From assembly GCF_003143935.1 (NCBI RefSeq), contig NZ_QFRX01000001.1, positions 9,376,071 to 9,440,070 on the forward strand: a stretch of 64,000 nucleotides of DNA, written 5' to 3'. This stretch comes from Streptomyces sp. Act143 (lineage in GTDB: Bacteria > Actinomycetota > Actinomycetes > Streptomycetales > Streptomycetaceae). A program made the position numbers and the translations under genes. Below, piece by piece: positions 57,119-64,000 of the stretch. The notes under the pieces were generated by a model. The model made no database searches, was not told the DNA's origin, and was given only the letters and a program-made list of their open reading frames with translations. Each line of letters begins with the position of its first letter. Within the stretch, counting starts at the first letter, position 1.

Positions 57119-57574
57119 TCAGCCCGTGACGGTGATCCGGAAGACCGGGTGGTCGGGGGCGATGCGACGCAGGTCGGCGTCGGGGGAGTCGGGGCCGACT
57201 CCGTTGAAGAAGACGCCGACCTCGGCCTTCCAGCGCTTGAGGTAGGCGCGCAGCAGCGGGACCTTGTCGTCGTCGGCGACCTCGGTGGCGGTGAACACGT
57301 CGACGTTCTTGCCGAGGCGGAGCTCGCCGCCGCCGGCGGCCCGCATGTTGTGCGTCCACTGCACATGTCCGCGAGGGGCGAGCAGGTACTGCTCGCCGTC
57401 CACGGTCAGCAGGTTCACGGGCGTGGTCCGCCACTCGCCGCTCTTGCGACCGCGCACCGCCAGGACCCGGGAGCCCCAGACGCTCAGGCCGCGGCGGGTG
57501 AACCAGGCCACGATGCGGTTGAAGACGTTCACGGTGAACCAGCCGGGCTTCTTGACGTGCGTCGACGCGGACAT
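57119..57574 (-). CDS. Deazaflavin (F420)-dependent nitroreductase-family protein, Ddn-like
   Basis: 151 residues, short as usual for the FDOR-A branch. Split-barrel pattern: LSVWGSRVLAVRGRKSGEWRTTPVNLLTVDGEQYLLAPRGHVQWTHNMRAAGGGELRLG, with the R-G-R-K-S-G-x-x-R-x-x-P F420-phosphate region. N-terminal helix WFTVNVFNRIVAWFTRRG may touch the membrane. Uses reduced F420 on nitro, quinone or enone substrates. Divergent from a TetR regulator across a repeat-rich spacer. Confidence 0.9.
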   Translation of the reverse strand: MSASTHVKKPGWFTVNVFNRIVAWFTRRGLSVWGSRVLAVRGRKSGEWRTTPVNLLTVDGEQYLLAPRGHVQWTHNMRAAGGGELRLGKNVDVFTATEVADDDKVPLLRAYLKRWKAEVGVFFNGVGPDSPDADLRRIAPDHPVFRITVTG

Positions 57575-57620
57575 GAGGTCCCCCAGGTTGTGATGGAGTG
57601 CCGCTCTCTTTTGTGAGCGG

Positions 57621-57724
57621 TGCTCTCGCTTGGTGTTGAGTCTGCACTAGACGGGTGCTCCAAATCAAGAGCAGTGCTCTCGATTTATATCGGCGCTCTT
57701 GTTTGTGTGCACTGCTCTCATTTC
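57621..57724. promoter_or_regulatory. Repeat-rich operator region between F420 enzyme and TetR
   Basis: Near-perfect 25-bp palindrome at 57662-57686 with core AGAGCA-G-TGCTCT, flanked by AAATC and GATTT arms and one mismatch. The half-site TGCTCTC followed by GCTT, GATTT or ATTTC recurs in the same orientation at 57621, 57675 and 57713. All lie in the 167-bp divergent spacer, so a TetR dimer could act on both promoters with more than one site. Confidence 0.7.
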
Positions 57725-57741
57725 ATGGGACACTGGCCCGC

Positions 57742-58488
57742 ATGAGCTCCGCAGACGACACCCCCCACGCAGACCCGCCCCCCACGCCGCACACCAGCAC
57801 CCCCCGCGGCGCCCGCGCCCGCGCCCGCATCGAAGTCACCGCCGCCATCAAGGACGAGGCGCGCAGACAGCTCGCGATCGACGGGGCCGCGAAGCTCTCC
57901 CTGCGGGCCGTGGCGCGTGAGCTGGGCATGGTCTCCTCCGCGCTCTACCGCTACTTCCCCAGCCGCGACGACCTGCTCACGGCGCTCATCATCGACGCCT
58001 ACGACTCCCTCGGCGAGCACGCGGAGGCGGCGCACCACGCGGCGGCCGGTGCCGCGCCCGCACAGCGCTGGGTCGCGGTGTGCGAGGCGGTGCGCGAGTG
58101 GGCGCTGGGCAGCCCGCACGAGTACGCGCTGATCTACGGTTCCCCGGTCCCCGGATACAGCGCGCCCGAGGCGACCGTCCCGGCCGCCGCACGCGTCGGG
58201 CTCCTGCTGATCGGGATCACGCGCGAGGCGTACCACGGCCGAGGCCTCGCCAAGCCCCGGCTGCCCGCCGAACTGCGCCCCGAGGCCGAGCGCATGGCCG
58301 CCGACCTCGCGCCCGACCTCCCTCCCGAGACCGTCACCGCGCTCGTGGCGGCCTGGGCCCAGATGTTCGGGCTGGTCGGGTTCGAGCTGTTCGGGCAGTT
58401 CAACCGGGTGGTGGAGGACCGGGCGGCGTTCTTCCGGCATGCGGTGGGGGAGCTCGCCCACGGGGTCGGGCTGGTGCACGCGGGGTAG
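57742..58488 (+). CDS. TetR-family transcriptional regulator
   Basis: 248 residues from the ATG at 57742; no clear ribosome site. Long flexible head (MSSADDTPHADPPPTPHTSTPRG), then RIEVTAAIKDEARRQLAIDGAAKLSLRAVARELGMVSSALYRYFPSRDDLLTALI (helix-turn-helix). The ligand domain includes WALGSPHEYALIYGSPVPGY, typical of the TetR-WHG C-terminal type. Probably controls the divergent F420-type gene and itself through the palindromes upstream. Confidence 0.9.
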   Translation: MSSADDTPHADPPPTPHTSTPRGARARARIEVTAAIKDEARRQLAIDGAAKLSLRAVARELGMVSSALYRYFPSRDDLLTALIIDAYDSLGEHAEAAHHAAAGAAPAQRWVAVCEAVREWALGSPHEYALIYGSPVPGYSAPEATVPAAARVGLLLIGITREAYHGRGLAKPRLPAELRPEAERMAADLAPDLPPETVTALVAAWAQMFGLVGFELFGQFNRVVEDRAAFFRHAVGELAHGVGLVHAG

Positions 58489-58589
58489 TTGGCGCGGGGG
58501 CTGCGCGGCGGCGTACTTCCCGGGGAGTATCCGTGATCACCTCGCCCGGCTGACGCCCCGCGCGGCCGGTGGCGTCTAGCGTGGCGGGC

Positions 58590-59834
58590 ATGGACGAGCA
58601 GCGCGTACGCGGCGGTGGCCCGCCTCCGTGGGGGCGGCACGGACCGCCGTGGTGGAACCGCTGGGGCGAGGCCGCGAACACCTCCCGGTGGCCCTGGCGG
58701 TCCACCGTGCTGATCACCGTCTTCGTGCTCGGCGGCTCCCGCTTCGCCGCCCAGCAACAGGTCGACGAACGGGCCTCTCTCGACGCCTTCGCGCGCGTGC
58801 TGCTCGTCGTGGCGGCGGGCCTGCTGCTGTGGCGGCACCGGTACCCGGTCCTCGTCGTCCTCGGCACGGCGGCGGCCACCATGCTGTATCTCGGCGCGGG
58901 CTATGCGTACGGCCCCGTCTTCGTGGCCTTCGCGGTGGCCTGCTTCAGCGCGGTCGTCGCCGGACACCGCACGGCCGCCTGGACCGCGCTCGGGGTGCTG
59001 GGGGTCGGGCACGTACTGGTGGGCCACTGGCTGTACCGGTGGCTGCCGCCGTCCGGGGACGAGGCCGCGGCCTGGGGCTCCGAGGGCGTGGTCGCGGCCT
59101 GGGGCGTCGCGATCGTGGCCGTGGCGGAGCTGGCCCGGACCCGGCGTGAGCAGTGGGTGCGGGAGCGGGCCGAACGGGCGCAGGCGGCGCGGCGGCGGGC
59201 CGACGAGGAGCGGCTGCGGATCGCGCGCGAACTGCACGACGTCCTCGCGCACAGCATCTCCGTCATCAACGTGCAGGCCGGCGTCGGACTCGCCCTCCTC
59301 GACAGCGACCCCGAGCAGGCCCGCACCGCCCTCACCACCATCAAGGCCGCCAGCAAGGAGGCGCTCGGCGAGGTCCGCCAGGTCCTGGACACCCTGCGCA
59401 CACCCGGGGACGCGCCCCGCACCCCGGCCCCCGGCCTCGACCGCCTGCCCGAGCTGGTGGCACAGGCCGCGAGCGCGGGCCTGACCGTGGCGGTGGAAGG
59501 GGCGCCGCCCGAGCTGCCGCCCGGCACGGACCTGGCGGCGTTCCGCATCGTGCAGGAGGCGCTCACCAATGTCGTACGGCACTCGGGATCGCGGCACGCG
59601 CGCGTGCACGTCGATGCCGGCGACGGTACGACGCTACGGCTGCGGATCGACGACGACGGGCCCGCGACCGGCGCCGAGGCGGGCGGCAGCGGCAACGGGC
59701 TGGCCGGAATGCGGGAGCGGGCCGCCGCCCTGGGTGGCACGATCGAGGCGGGGCCGCGCCCCGACGGGGGCTACCGGGTGCTTGCCGTACTGCCGTTGCG
59801 GGCCAGGGCCGAGGCCAGGGAGGACGACCGGTGA
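58590..59834 (+). CDS. Sensor histidine kinase (NarL-type partner, HisKA_3)
   Basis: 414 residues from the ATG at 58590. Proline- and tryptophan-rich start (GGPPPWGRHGPPWWNRW), then four to five transmembrane helices to about residue 195 (for example VLLVVAAGLLLWRHRYPVLVVLGTAAATMLYL). Dimer/phosphoacceptor helix EERLRIARELHDVLAHSISVINVQAG (His in ELHDVLAHS). ATPase: FRIVQEALTNVVRHSGSR (N-box), RIDDDGPATG, GNGLAGMRERAAALGG. No large external sensor, so it probably senses the membrane. Stop overlaps the response regulator start (GTGA). Confidence 0.94.
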   Translation: MDEQRVRGGGPPPWGRHGPPWWNRWGEAANTSRWPWRSTVLITVFVLGGSRFAAQQQVDERASLDAFARVLLVVAAGLLLWRHRYPVLVVLGTAAATMLYLGAGYAYGPVFVAFAVACFSAVVAGHRTAAWTALGVLGVGHVLVGHWLYRWLPPSGDEAAAWGSEGVVAAWGVAIVAVAELARTRREQWVRERAERAQAARRRADEERLRIARELHDVLAHSISVINVQAGVGLALLDSDPEQARTALTTIKAASKEALGEVRQVLDTLRTPGDAPRTPAPGLDRLPELVAQAASAGLTVAVEGAPPELPPGTDLAAFRIVQEALTNVVRHSGSRHARVHVDAGDGTTLRLRIDDDGPATGAEAGGSGNGLAGMRERAAALGGTIEAGPRPDGGYRVLAVLPLRARAEAREDDR

Positions 59835-60496
59835 TCCGCGTACTGCTCGCCGACGACCAGTCACTCGTACGGGCCGGATTCCGCGCGTTGCTGGACGCGC
59901 AGCCGGACATCGAGGTGGCGGGGGAGGCGTCGGACGGCGAGGAGGCGCTGCGCAGGGTGCGCGAACTCCGCCCCGACGTCGTCCTGATGGACATCCGCAT
60001 GCCGGTTTGCGACGGGCTCGCCGCGACCCGTGGGATCACCGGTGACGGTGACCTGTCAGAGGTGAAGGTGGTGATGCTGACGACCTTCGAACTCGACGAG
60101 TACGTCTTCGAGGCGATCCGCTCCGGCGCCTCCGGCTTCCTGGTGAAGGACACCGAACCCGAGGAACTTGTGCGTGCCGTGCGGGCGGTGGTGCAGGGGG
60201 ACGCGCTGCTGTCGCCGGGGGTGACGCGGCGGCTGATCGCCGAGTTCGCGGCCCGTTCCAAGGAACCCGCGGCCGAGGGAGCCCTCGCGGGGCTCACGGA
60301 ACGGGAGCGGGAGGTGATGGCCCTGGTCGGCATCGGGCTGTCCAACGAGGAGATCGCCCGGCGTCTGGTGGTCAGCCCGCTCACCGCGAAGACCCACGTC
60401 AGCCGGACGATGGTGAAACTCGGGGCCCGCGATCGGGCCCAACTCGTGGTACTGGCCTATGAGTCGGGGTTGGTACGGCCAGGCTGGCTGGGCTGA
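59831..60496 (+). CDS. NarL/LuxR-family response regulator
   Basis: 221 residues; GTG overlaps the kinase TGA by four bases. Receiver: RVLLADDQSLVRAGF (acidic pair), VVLMDIRMPVCDG (phospho-Asp), VVMLTTFELDEYV (Thr), GFLVKDTEPEEL (Lys). LuxR-type DNA-binding: LTEREREVMALVGIGLSNEEIARRLVVSPLTAKTHVSRTMVKLGARDRAQLVVLAYESGL. Works with the upstream kinase. The stop lies within a 30-bp duplication, and 40 bases overlap the convergent DUF6332 gene. Confidence 0.95.
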   Translation: MIRVLLADDQSLVRAGFRALLDAQPDIEVAGEASDGEEALRRVRELRPDVVLMDIRMPVCDGLAATRGITGDGDLSEVKVVMLTTFELDEYVFEAIRSGASGFLVKDTEPEELVRAVRAVVQGDALLSPGVTRRLIAEFAARSKEPAAEGALAGLTEREREVMALVGIGLSNEEIARRLVVSPLTAKTHVSRTMVKLGARDRAQLVVLAYESGLVRPGWLG

Positions 60497-60795
60497 GTGC
60501 CGGTGCGGTCGGGGCGGCTGGGCCGGGTGCCGGTGCGGTCGGCCTGAGCGCTGTCCTGGCGGAAGCGCATCAGTACGCTCACGACCCGGGCCACGAACAA
60601 CACCGGCGCGATGCCGATGCCCACCTTGACGAGCAGTTTCTCCAGCGTGTCGGGCAGGTCGAAGAGCAGTGCCGGGCCCGCGATCGCCCCGCAGACGACC
60701 GCCGTCGCGAACGCCGCGCTGAACAGTGCGTATCCGATCTCGACGGTGACCGCGTCCCGCCTGGCCTGGTCCGGCCGTCCCCCATATGTGGTCAT
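60457..60795 (-). CDS. DUF6332-type two-helix membrane protein
   Basis: 112 residues from the ATG at 60795. GRPDQARRDAVTVEIGYALFSAAFATAVVCGAIAGPALLF forms helix 1, and LLVKVGIGIAPVLFVARVVSVLM helix 2. The basic C-terminal tail repeats TGTRPSRPDR / TGTQPSQPGR, encoded by a tandem 30-bp duplication. I associate it with a Streptomyces-restricted family of unknown function. Ribosome site is weak. Confidence 0.7.
   Translation of the reverse strand: MTTYGGRPDQARRDAVTVEIGYALFSAAFATAVVCGAIAGPALLFDLPDTLEKLLVKVGIGIAPVLFVARVVSVLMRFRQDSAQADRTGTRPSRPDRTGTQPSQPGRTNPDS
60488..60547. repeat. Tandem 30-bp duplication across a gene end
   Basis: 60488-60517 and 60518-60547 are near-identical (core GTGCCGGTGCGGTCGG, differing in a few bases). 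The first copy contains the response-regulator stop; both encode the repeated tail of the opposite-strand DUF6332 protein. Confidence 0.75.
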
Positions 60796-60813
60796 ACGAC
60801 GAGTGTCACAGCC

Positions 60814-60851
60814 GTGCGCCCGGCGGAGCAAGCAGGCTCCGCCGGGCGCAC
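60814..60851. terminator. Terminator after the MFS gene
   Basis: Perfect 15-base stem GTGCGCCCGGCGGAG (60814-60828) / CTCCGCCGGGCGCAC (60837-60851), eight-base loop, 17 bp past the MFS stop on the minus strand. Confidence 0.9.
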
Positions 60852-60868
60852 TGGGGAAGAGGCGCCCC

Positions 60869-62356
60869 CTAGTCGCGTACGACGACGCGCTCCGCCTCCT
60901 CCTGGGGTGTGGACCGGGCGACGACCACGGACCGCTGCCGCGGGCGTCGGACGCGCAGGCCGGTGAGGGAGATCAGCAGGCCCAAGACCGCGATGGCGGT
61001 GACCACGACCAGACCGGGCAGGTAGCCGTCGAGGATGTCCTGCTTCGAGGCGGCCGGGTCGGCGGGGGCGTTGGCCGTCAGTACCGCCGTCACCACGGCG
61101 AGGAACAGTGCGCCGCCCACCTGGACCGAGGTGTTGAGCAGACCCGACACCATGCCCTGCTCGTGTTCGTCGACGCCGTTCGTGGCCTGGACGTTGAGGG
61201 AGGGGAAGGTCAGCGCGAAGGCCGCGCCGACCAGCAGCATGGTCGGCAGGATCACCGACGCGTAGACCGGGTCGAGGTCGATGCGCAGGAACAGCAGGTA
61301 GCCGACGACCATCAGCGCGAAGCCGAGCACGATGAGGCGCGGGGTGCCGAAGCGGTCGATGACCGTGCCCACCTTCGTCGCGGAGAGCGCCACGAGCGCG
61401 CCCGCCGGCAGGAAGGCGAGGGCCGTGTGCAGGGCCGACCAGCCGAGCAGCTGCTGCATGTACAGCGTGACCAGGAACTGGAAGCCGATGTAGCTGCCGA
61501 GGAACGTCAACGCACCCAGCTGGGCCCTGACTTGGGGGCCGGAGCGCAGGACGCCGAGCCGGATGAGCGGGCTGGGGCTGCGGCGCTCGACGGCCACGAA
61601 GGCGGTGAGCAGGGCGGCGACGGCGAGGAAGGAGAGGATGGTGCGGGCGGAGCCCCAGCCGACCTCGGATGCCTGGACGACGGTGAAGACCAGCAGCAGC
61701 ATCGACGCGGTGCCGAGCACGGCGCCCGGGATGTCGTAGCCACCGCTGTTCTTCTCGCGTTCGGTGCGCGGCAGCAGCTTCAGGCCGACGGCGAGGGCGA
61801 TGAGCGCGACGGGGGCGGGCAGCAGCATCGTGTACCGCCAACTGGCCTCCGTCAGCAGGCCGGAGAAGACCAGACCCATCGAGTAGCCGGTGGCGCCGCA
61901 GGTGGTGTAGATCGACAGGGCGCGGTTGCGCAGCGGGCCCTCGGCGAACGTCGTGGTGATGATGGACAGGCCGGCGGGTGCGGTGAACGCGGCGCTCAGG
62001 CCCTTGACGAAACGGCTGGCGATCAGCAGCGGTCCGGAGTCGACGAGGCCGCCGAGCAGTGAGGCGAGCGCGAAGACCGCGAGAGCGATCAGGAACACCT
62101 GGCGCCGGCCCAGCAGGTCGGCGGCGCGTCCACCGAGCAGCAACAGGCCGCCGTAGCCCAGGATGTAGCCGCTGACGATCCATTGCAGCGTCGAGGTGGA
62201 CAGTCCGAGGTCGGCGCCGATGGACGGCAGGGCGACGCCGACCATCGACACGTCCAGCGCGTCCAGGAACATCGCGGCGCAGAGCACCAGCAGGGTGCCC
62301 CACAGCCGGGGAGTCCAGCGCCCGTCGGGCGCCGGGGTGGTGAGCGGAGAGGTCAT
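60869..62356 (-). CDS. MFS drug exporter, 14-helix DHA2 type
   Basis: 495 residues from the ATG at 62356. About 14 transmembrane helices. MFS motif A variant GGRAADLLGRRQVFLIAL, motif C-like region LNTSVQVGGALFLAVVTAVL, N-terminal FLDALDVSMVGVALPSIGADLGLSTSTLQWIVSGYILGYGGLLLLGG typical of EmrB/QacA proton antiporters. Likely exports toxic organics. Divergent from a MarR regulator; the promoter appears leaderless. Confidence 0.94.
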   Translation of the reverse strand: MTSPLTTPAPDGRWTPRLWGTLLVLCAAMFLDALDVSMVGVALPSIGADLGLSTSTLQWIVSGYILGYGGLLLLGGRAADLLGRRQVFLIALAVFALASLLGGLVDSGPLLIASRFVKGLSAAFTAPAGLSIITTTFAEGPLRNRALSIYTTCGATGYSMGLVFSGLLTEASWRYTMLLPAPVALIALAVGLKLLPRTEREKNSGGYDIPGAVLGTASMLLLVFTVVQASEVGWGSARTILSFLAVAALLTAFVAVERRSPSPLIRLGVLRSGPQVRAQLGALTFLGSYIGFQFLVTLYMQQLLGWSALHTALAFLPAGALVALSATKVGTVIDRFGTPRLIVLGFALMVVGYLLFLRIDLDPVYASVILPTMLLVGAAFALTFPSLNVQATNGVDEHEQGMVSGLLNTSVQVGGALFLAVVTAVLTANAPADPAASKQDILDGYLPGLVVVTAIAVLGLLISLTGLRVRRPRQRSVVVARSTPQEEAERVVVRD

Positions 62357-62363
62357 GGCGAAG

Positions 62364-62398
62364 ACACTACATGCGTATGCATCGAATGCAAGCGCATT
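62364..62398. promoter_or_regulatory. Promoter and operators of the MFS gene
   Basis: Minus-strand promoter: -35 TTGCAT (complement of 62386-62391), 16-bp spacer, -10 TAGTGT (complement of 62364-62369); predicted start within a base of the ATG at 62356, so the mRNA is leaderless. Two palindromes overlap it: ATGC-GTAT-GCAT at 62371-62382 inside the spacer and AATGC-AAGC-GCATT at 62385-62398 over the -35. MarR binding would block transcription. Confidence 0.7.
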
Positions 62399-62406
62399 TA
62401 ATTACG

Positions 62407-62435
62407 GTGCAATAATTTCTGCTCTCTGCTAGGGT
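62407..62435 (+). promoter_or_regulatory. Predicted leaderless promoter of the MarR gene
   Basis: -35 GTGCAA (62407-62412), 17-bp spacer, -10 TAGGGT (62430-62435). The ATG begins at 62442, seven bases past the -10, which is the expected transcription start; no ribosome site is present. Confidence 0.55.
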
Positions 62436-62441
62436 CCGCGC

Positions 62442-62837
62442 ATGGCGGCGAAGAAGGCCGAGCAGGCCCTCGTGGAACAGTGGCGGGACATCCTCGCGCT
62501 GCATGCGCGCACCCAGTGCGAACTCGACCGCGCACTGCATCAACACGGCCTGTGCGCCAGCGATTTCGAGGTGCTCGACGTGCTCGCGGACGGGCGTGCG
62601 AAGGACGGCGCCTGCTTCTATCGCGTCCAGGAGATCTCCGACCGCGTCCATCTCAGTCAGAGCGCGCTCTCGCGCCTGATCGCCCGCCTGGAGAAGGACG
62701 GGCTCGTCGAACGCGGCATGTGTCCCGAGGACCGGCGCGGCGTCCGGGTGGGCCTCACGGACAAGGGGCGCACGCTGCACGGCGAGGTACTGCCCGTGCA
62801 GCGTGCGGTGTTGACGCGGATGTTGAACTCAAGCTGA
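62442..62837 (+). CDS. MarR-family transcriptional regulator
   Basis: 131 residues from the ATG at 62442. Winged helix: SDFEVLDVLADGRAKDGACFYRVQEISDRVHLSQSALSRLIARLEKDGLVERGMCPEDRRGVRVGLTDKGRTL. Three cysteines (QCEL, LCASD, ACFY plus GMCPED) could sense oxidants or electrophiles. Faces the MFS exporter and the operators between them, so it probably represses that exporter and itself. Ends 17 bp from the convergent maleylpyruvate-isomerase-like gene. Confidence 0.93.
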   Translation: MAAKKAEQALVEQWRDILALHARTQCELDRALHQHGLCASDFEVLDVLADGRAKDGACFYRVQEISDRVHLSQSALSRLIARLEKDGLVERGMCPEDRRGVRVGLTDKGRTLHGEVLPVQRAVLTRMLNSS

Positions 62838-62854
62838 GGCGGGACGACTTCGGG

Positions 62855-63634
62855 TCACACGGCGGAGTTCGTTCGCCACAGCTCGGCGAGCGAGTGGTCC
62901 CCCGACGCTGCCGGGAACGGCACGCGGTTCCACAGCGACAGGTACAACTGCGCCGCGGGCCCGGAGATTTCACACTCCGCGTCCCCCGACGCACCGCGCT
63001 CGGCCGCGGGCGGCTCCTGCGTCAGCCGTACGGTCCACACCGCGTCGTCGACGTCCGACGCCCGTACCCGCAGCACCCGGGGCTCCTCGCTGCGCACCCT
63101 GCTCCGGGAGCGGGCGTGGAAGCCGCGCAGCAGTTCGTCGACGCCGTCGGCGGCGAACGCGGGGCTCAGCTCGCTCGGTGTTCCGCCACGGGCGGCCTCC
63201 GCGTCGTACCGGTGCACGGATGTCTCGTGCGCCTGTCTGCGGGCCCAGAACGCGAGGGGGGACGGGGCGGGCAGGAAATGCCAGCACTCCATGTCGGGAG
63301 CGGCGGAAGTGAGGGCGCGCACCAGCTTTGCGTGGCCCTCCCGGAACCAGGTCAGGAGCTCGGCGCCGTCGAGACCGGGCGGGTCCGCGAGCGGGCGGCG
63401 GGACGCGTGCCCCTCGGCGACGTACGCGGCCGCCCAGCGGTGCACCGCGCCGGTGTGCCGCACCAGATCCCGCACCCGCCACTCCGGGCAGGTCGGCACC
63501 TTGGCGTCGGTGCCCGCCTGCTCCGCGGCGTCGGCGAGCAGGCGGCCCTCCCGGTCGAGTATCCGGATGAACTCGGCGGTGTCCAAAGGGGCCTCCGAAG
63601 GGGTGGTCATGCGGCTGTCCACAGGGCTCTTCAT
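62855..63634 (-). CDS. Maleylpyruvate isomerase-family, mycothiol-dependent-type protein
   Basis: 259 residues from the ATG at 63634 (an ATG at 63610 is possible). DinB-like four-helix N-domain: VPTCPEWRVRDLVRHTGAVHRWAAAYV, then FWARRQAHETSVHRYDAEAARG with the His-x3-Glu...His metal pattern. The C-terminal SCP2/MDMPI domain has RVLRVRASDVDDAVWTVRLTQ and ISGPAAQLYLSLWNRVPF. Family members use mycothiol for isomerisation or transferase reactions. No partner gene is adjacent. Confidence 0.88.
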   Translation of the reverse strand: MKSPVDSRMTTPSEAPLDTAEFIRILDREGRLLADAAEQAGTDAKVPTCPEWRVRDLVRHTGAVHRWAAAYVAEGHASRRPLADPPGLDGAELLTWFREGHAKLVRALTSAAPDMECWHFLPAPSPLAFWARRQAHETSVHRYDAEAARGGTPSELSPAFAADGVDELLRGFHARSRSRVRSEEPRVLRVRASDVDDAVWTVRLTQEPPAAERGASGDAECEISGPAAQLYLSLWNRVPFPAASGDHSLAELWRTNSAV

Positions 63635-63787
63635 GGGGTGAGTCTGTCGTATGGAATGGGCTCGAGTGCCAGGGGTTTTCGACGGCCGGGACGATCATCG
63701 GGGGCAGGCGGGCCCGGCGCGGCCGCTAAGACGCCGTTTCTTTTGGTACCTGCGGGTCGTTGAATGCTTCGTGGGAGACCTGGTTGA

Positions 63788-64000
63788 GCGGTCCCGGAGC
63801 CCGCCGACCAGGCCGCCAACCGCAGACGGCGCGGCAAAACCGGCGGGCGGCCTCCAGTGTTCGACCGCGAGGACTACAAGGCCCGGCACGCGGTCGAGTG
63901 CGGAATCAACCGGCTCAAGCGCAACCGCGCGGTTGCCACCAGGTTCGACAAACTCGCCGTCCGCTTCGAAGCCACCGTTCTGATCGCCGCCATCGGCGAA
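63788..64000 (+). pseudogene. C-terminal remnant of an IS5-family transposase
   Basis: Open frame of 71 codons running to the window edge, directly after a TGA (63785-63787), so the N-terminus is lost or out of frame. Reads AVPEPADQAANRRRRGKTGGRPPVFD and then DYKARHAVECGINRLKRNRAVATRFDKLAVRFEATVLIAAIGE, the end of IS5-type DDE transposases with the final Glu in HAVECGINRLK. The DDE aspartates lie upstream and are absent. Nothing supportable is seen in 63635-63787. Confidence 0.8.

Noticed and set aside
1..64000. Biosynthetic cluster, prophage, rRNA or tRNA genes
   Set aside because: No polyketide, peptide synthetase, terpene or RiPP core enzymes, no phage structural genes, and no cloverleaf or ribosomal RNA sequence were seen.

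Overview
The window is a high-GC actinobacterial chromosome segment, almost certainly Streptomyces. The evidence is the very high GC content with codon positions to match, the common GTG starts, GGAGG-type ribosome sites, and many families typical of that genus. These include Rv1733c-type membrane proteins, DUF6214, DUF6332 and DUF6421 proteins, a mycothiol-type maleylpyruvate isomerase, an F420-type Ddn-like oxidoreductase, a CBM2 secreted esterase and a CebR-like operator. I see no rRNA, tRNA, CRISPR array, prophage or antibiotic cluster. The only mobile DNA is a transposase remnant at the right edge.

Layout. 1-7.6 kb: end of a beta-propeller lactonase, a CbiX-like chelatase, a BadF/GlcNAc-kinase-like protein overlapping uracil-DNA glycosylase, a BNR-repeat protein, an Rv1733c-type membrane protein and a HEAT-repeat protein. 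Two short tandem arrays (32-bp and 18-bp units) lie between genes. 7.6-14.5 kb: AidB-like acyl-CoA dehydrogenase facing a PaaX regulator; a pectate lyase and a CE1-CBM2 esterase diverging from a region with LacI/CebR-like operators; an old-yellow-enzyme reductase facing an ArsR regulator with twin operators. 14.4-28.8 kb: purine permease, FprA-like ferredoxin reductase, secreted and membrane proteins, a FUSC exporter with its MarR regulator, then a small stretch of decayed genes. 28.8-41.5 kb: GDPD; a DUF6421-SDR-threonine aldolase operon; a transglutaminase-B3/B4 pair from a near-leaderless promoter; an acyltransferase; a DUF4395/thioredoxin pair; a sulfur-type leader peptide before a flavin reductase; and etfBA. 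41.5-64 kb: secreted endonuclease-fold protein, DUF6986-type lyase, membrane Ser/Thr kinase, a LacI regulator facing a ROK kinase, a large TIR-TM-beta-propeller receptor, a P-loop/NUDIX fusion, an M20 dipeptidase coupled to a kinase-like protein, a geranylgeranyl-reductase-type flavoprotein, an F420-type enzyme with a TetR regulator, a two-component system, an MFS exporter facing MarR with near-leaderless promoters, a maleylpyruvate-isomerase-like enzyme and a broken IS5-type transposase.

How genes work together: the dominant pattern is pairs of a regulator and a divergent or co-transcribed target with a visible inverted repeat between them. The carbohydrate theme (pectate lyase, CBM2 esterase, GlcNAc-kinase-like protein, LacI/ROK) fits a soil saprophyte. 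The least explained elements are the TIR-propeller receptor with its neighbours, the DUF6421 operon, and several short ORFs and repeats.
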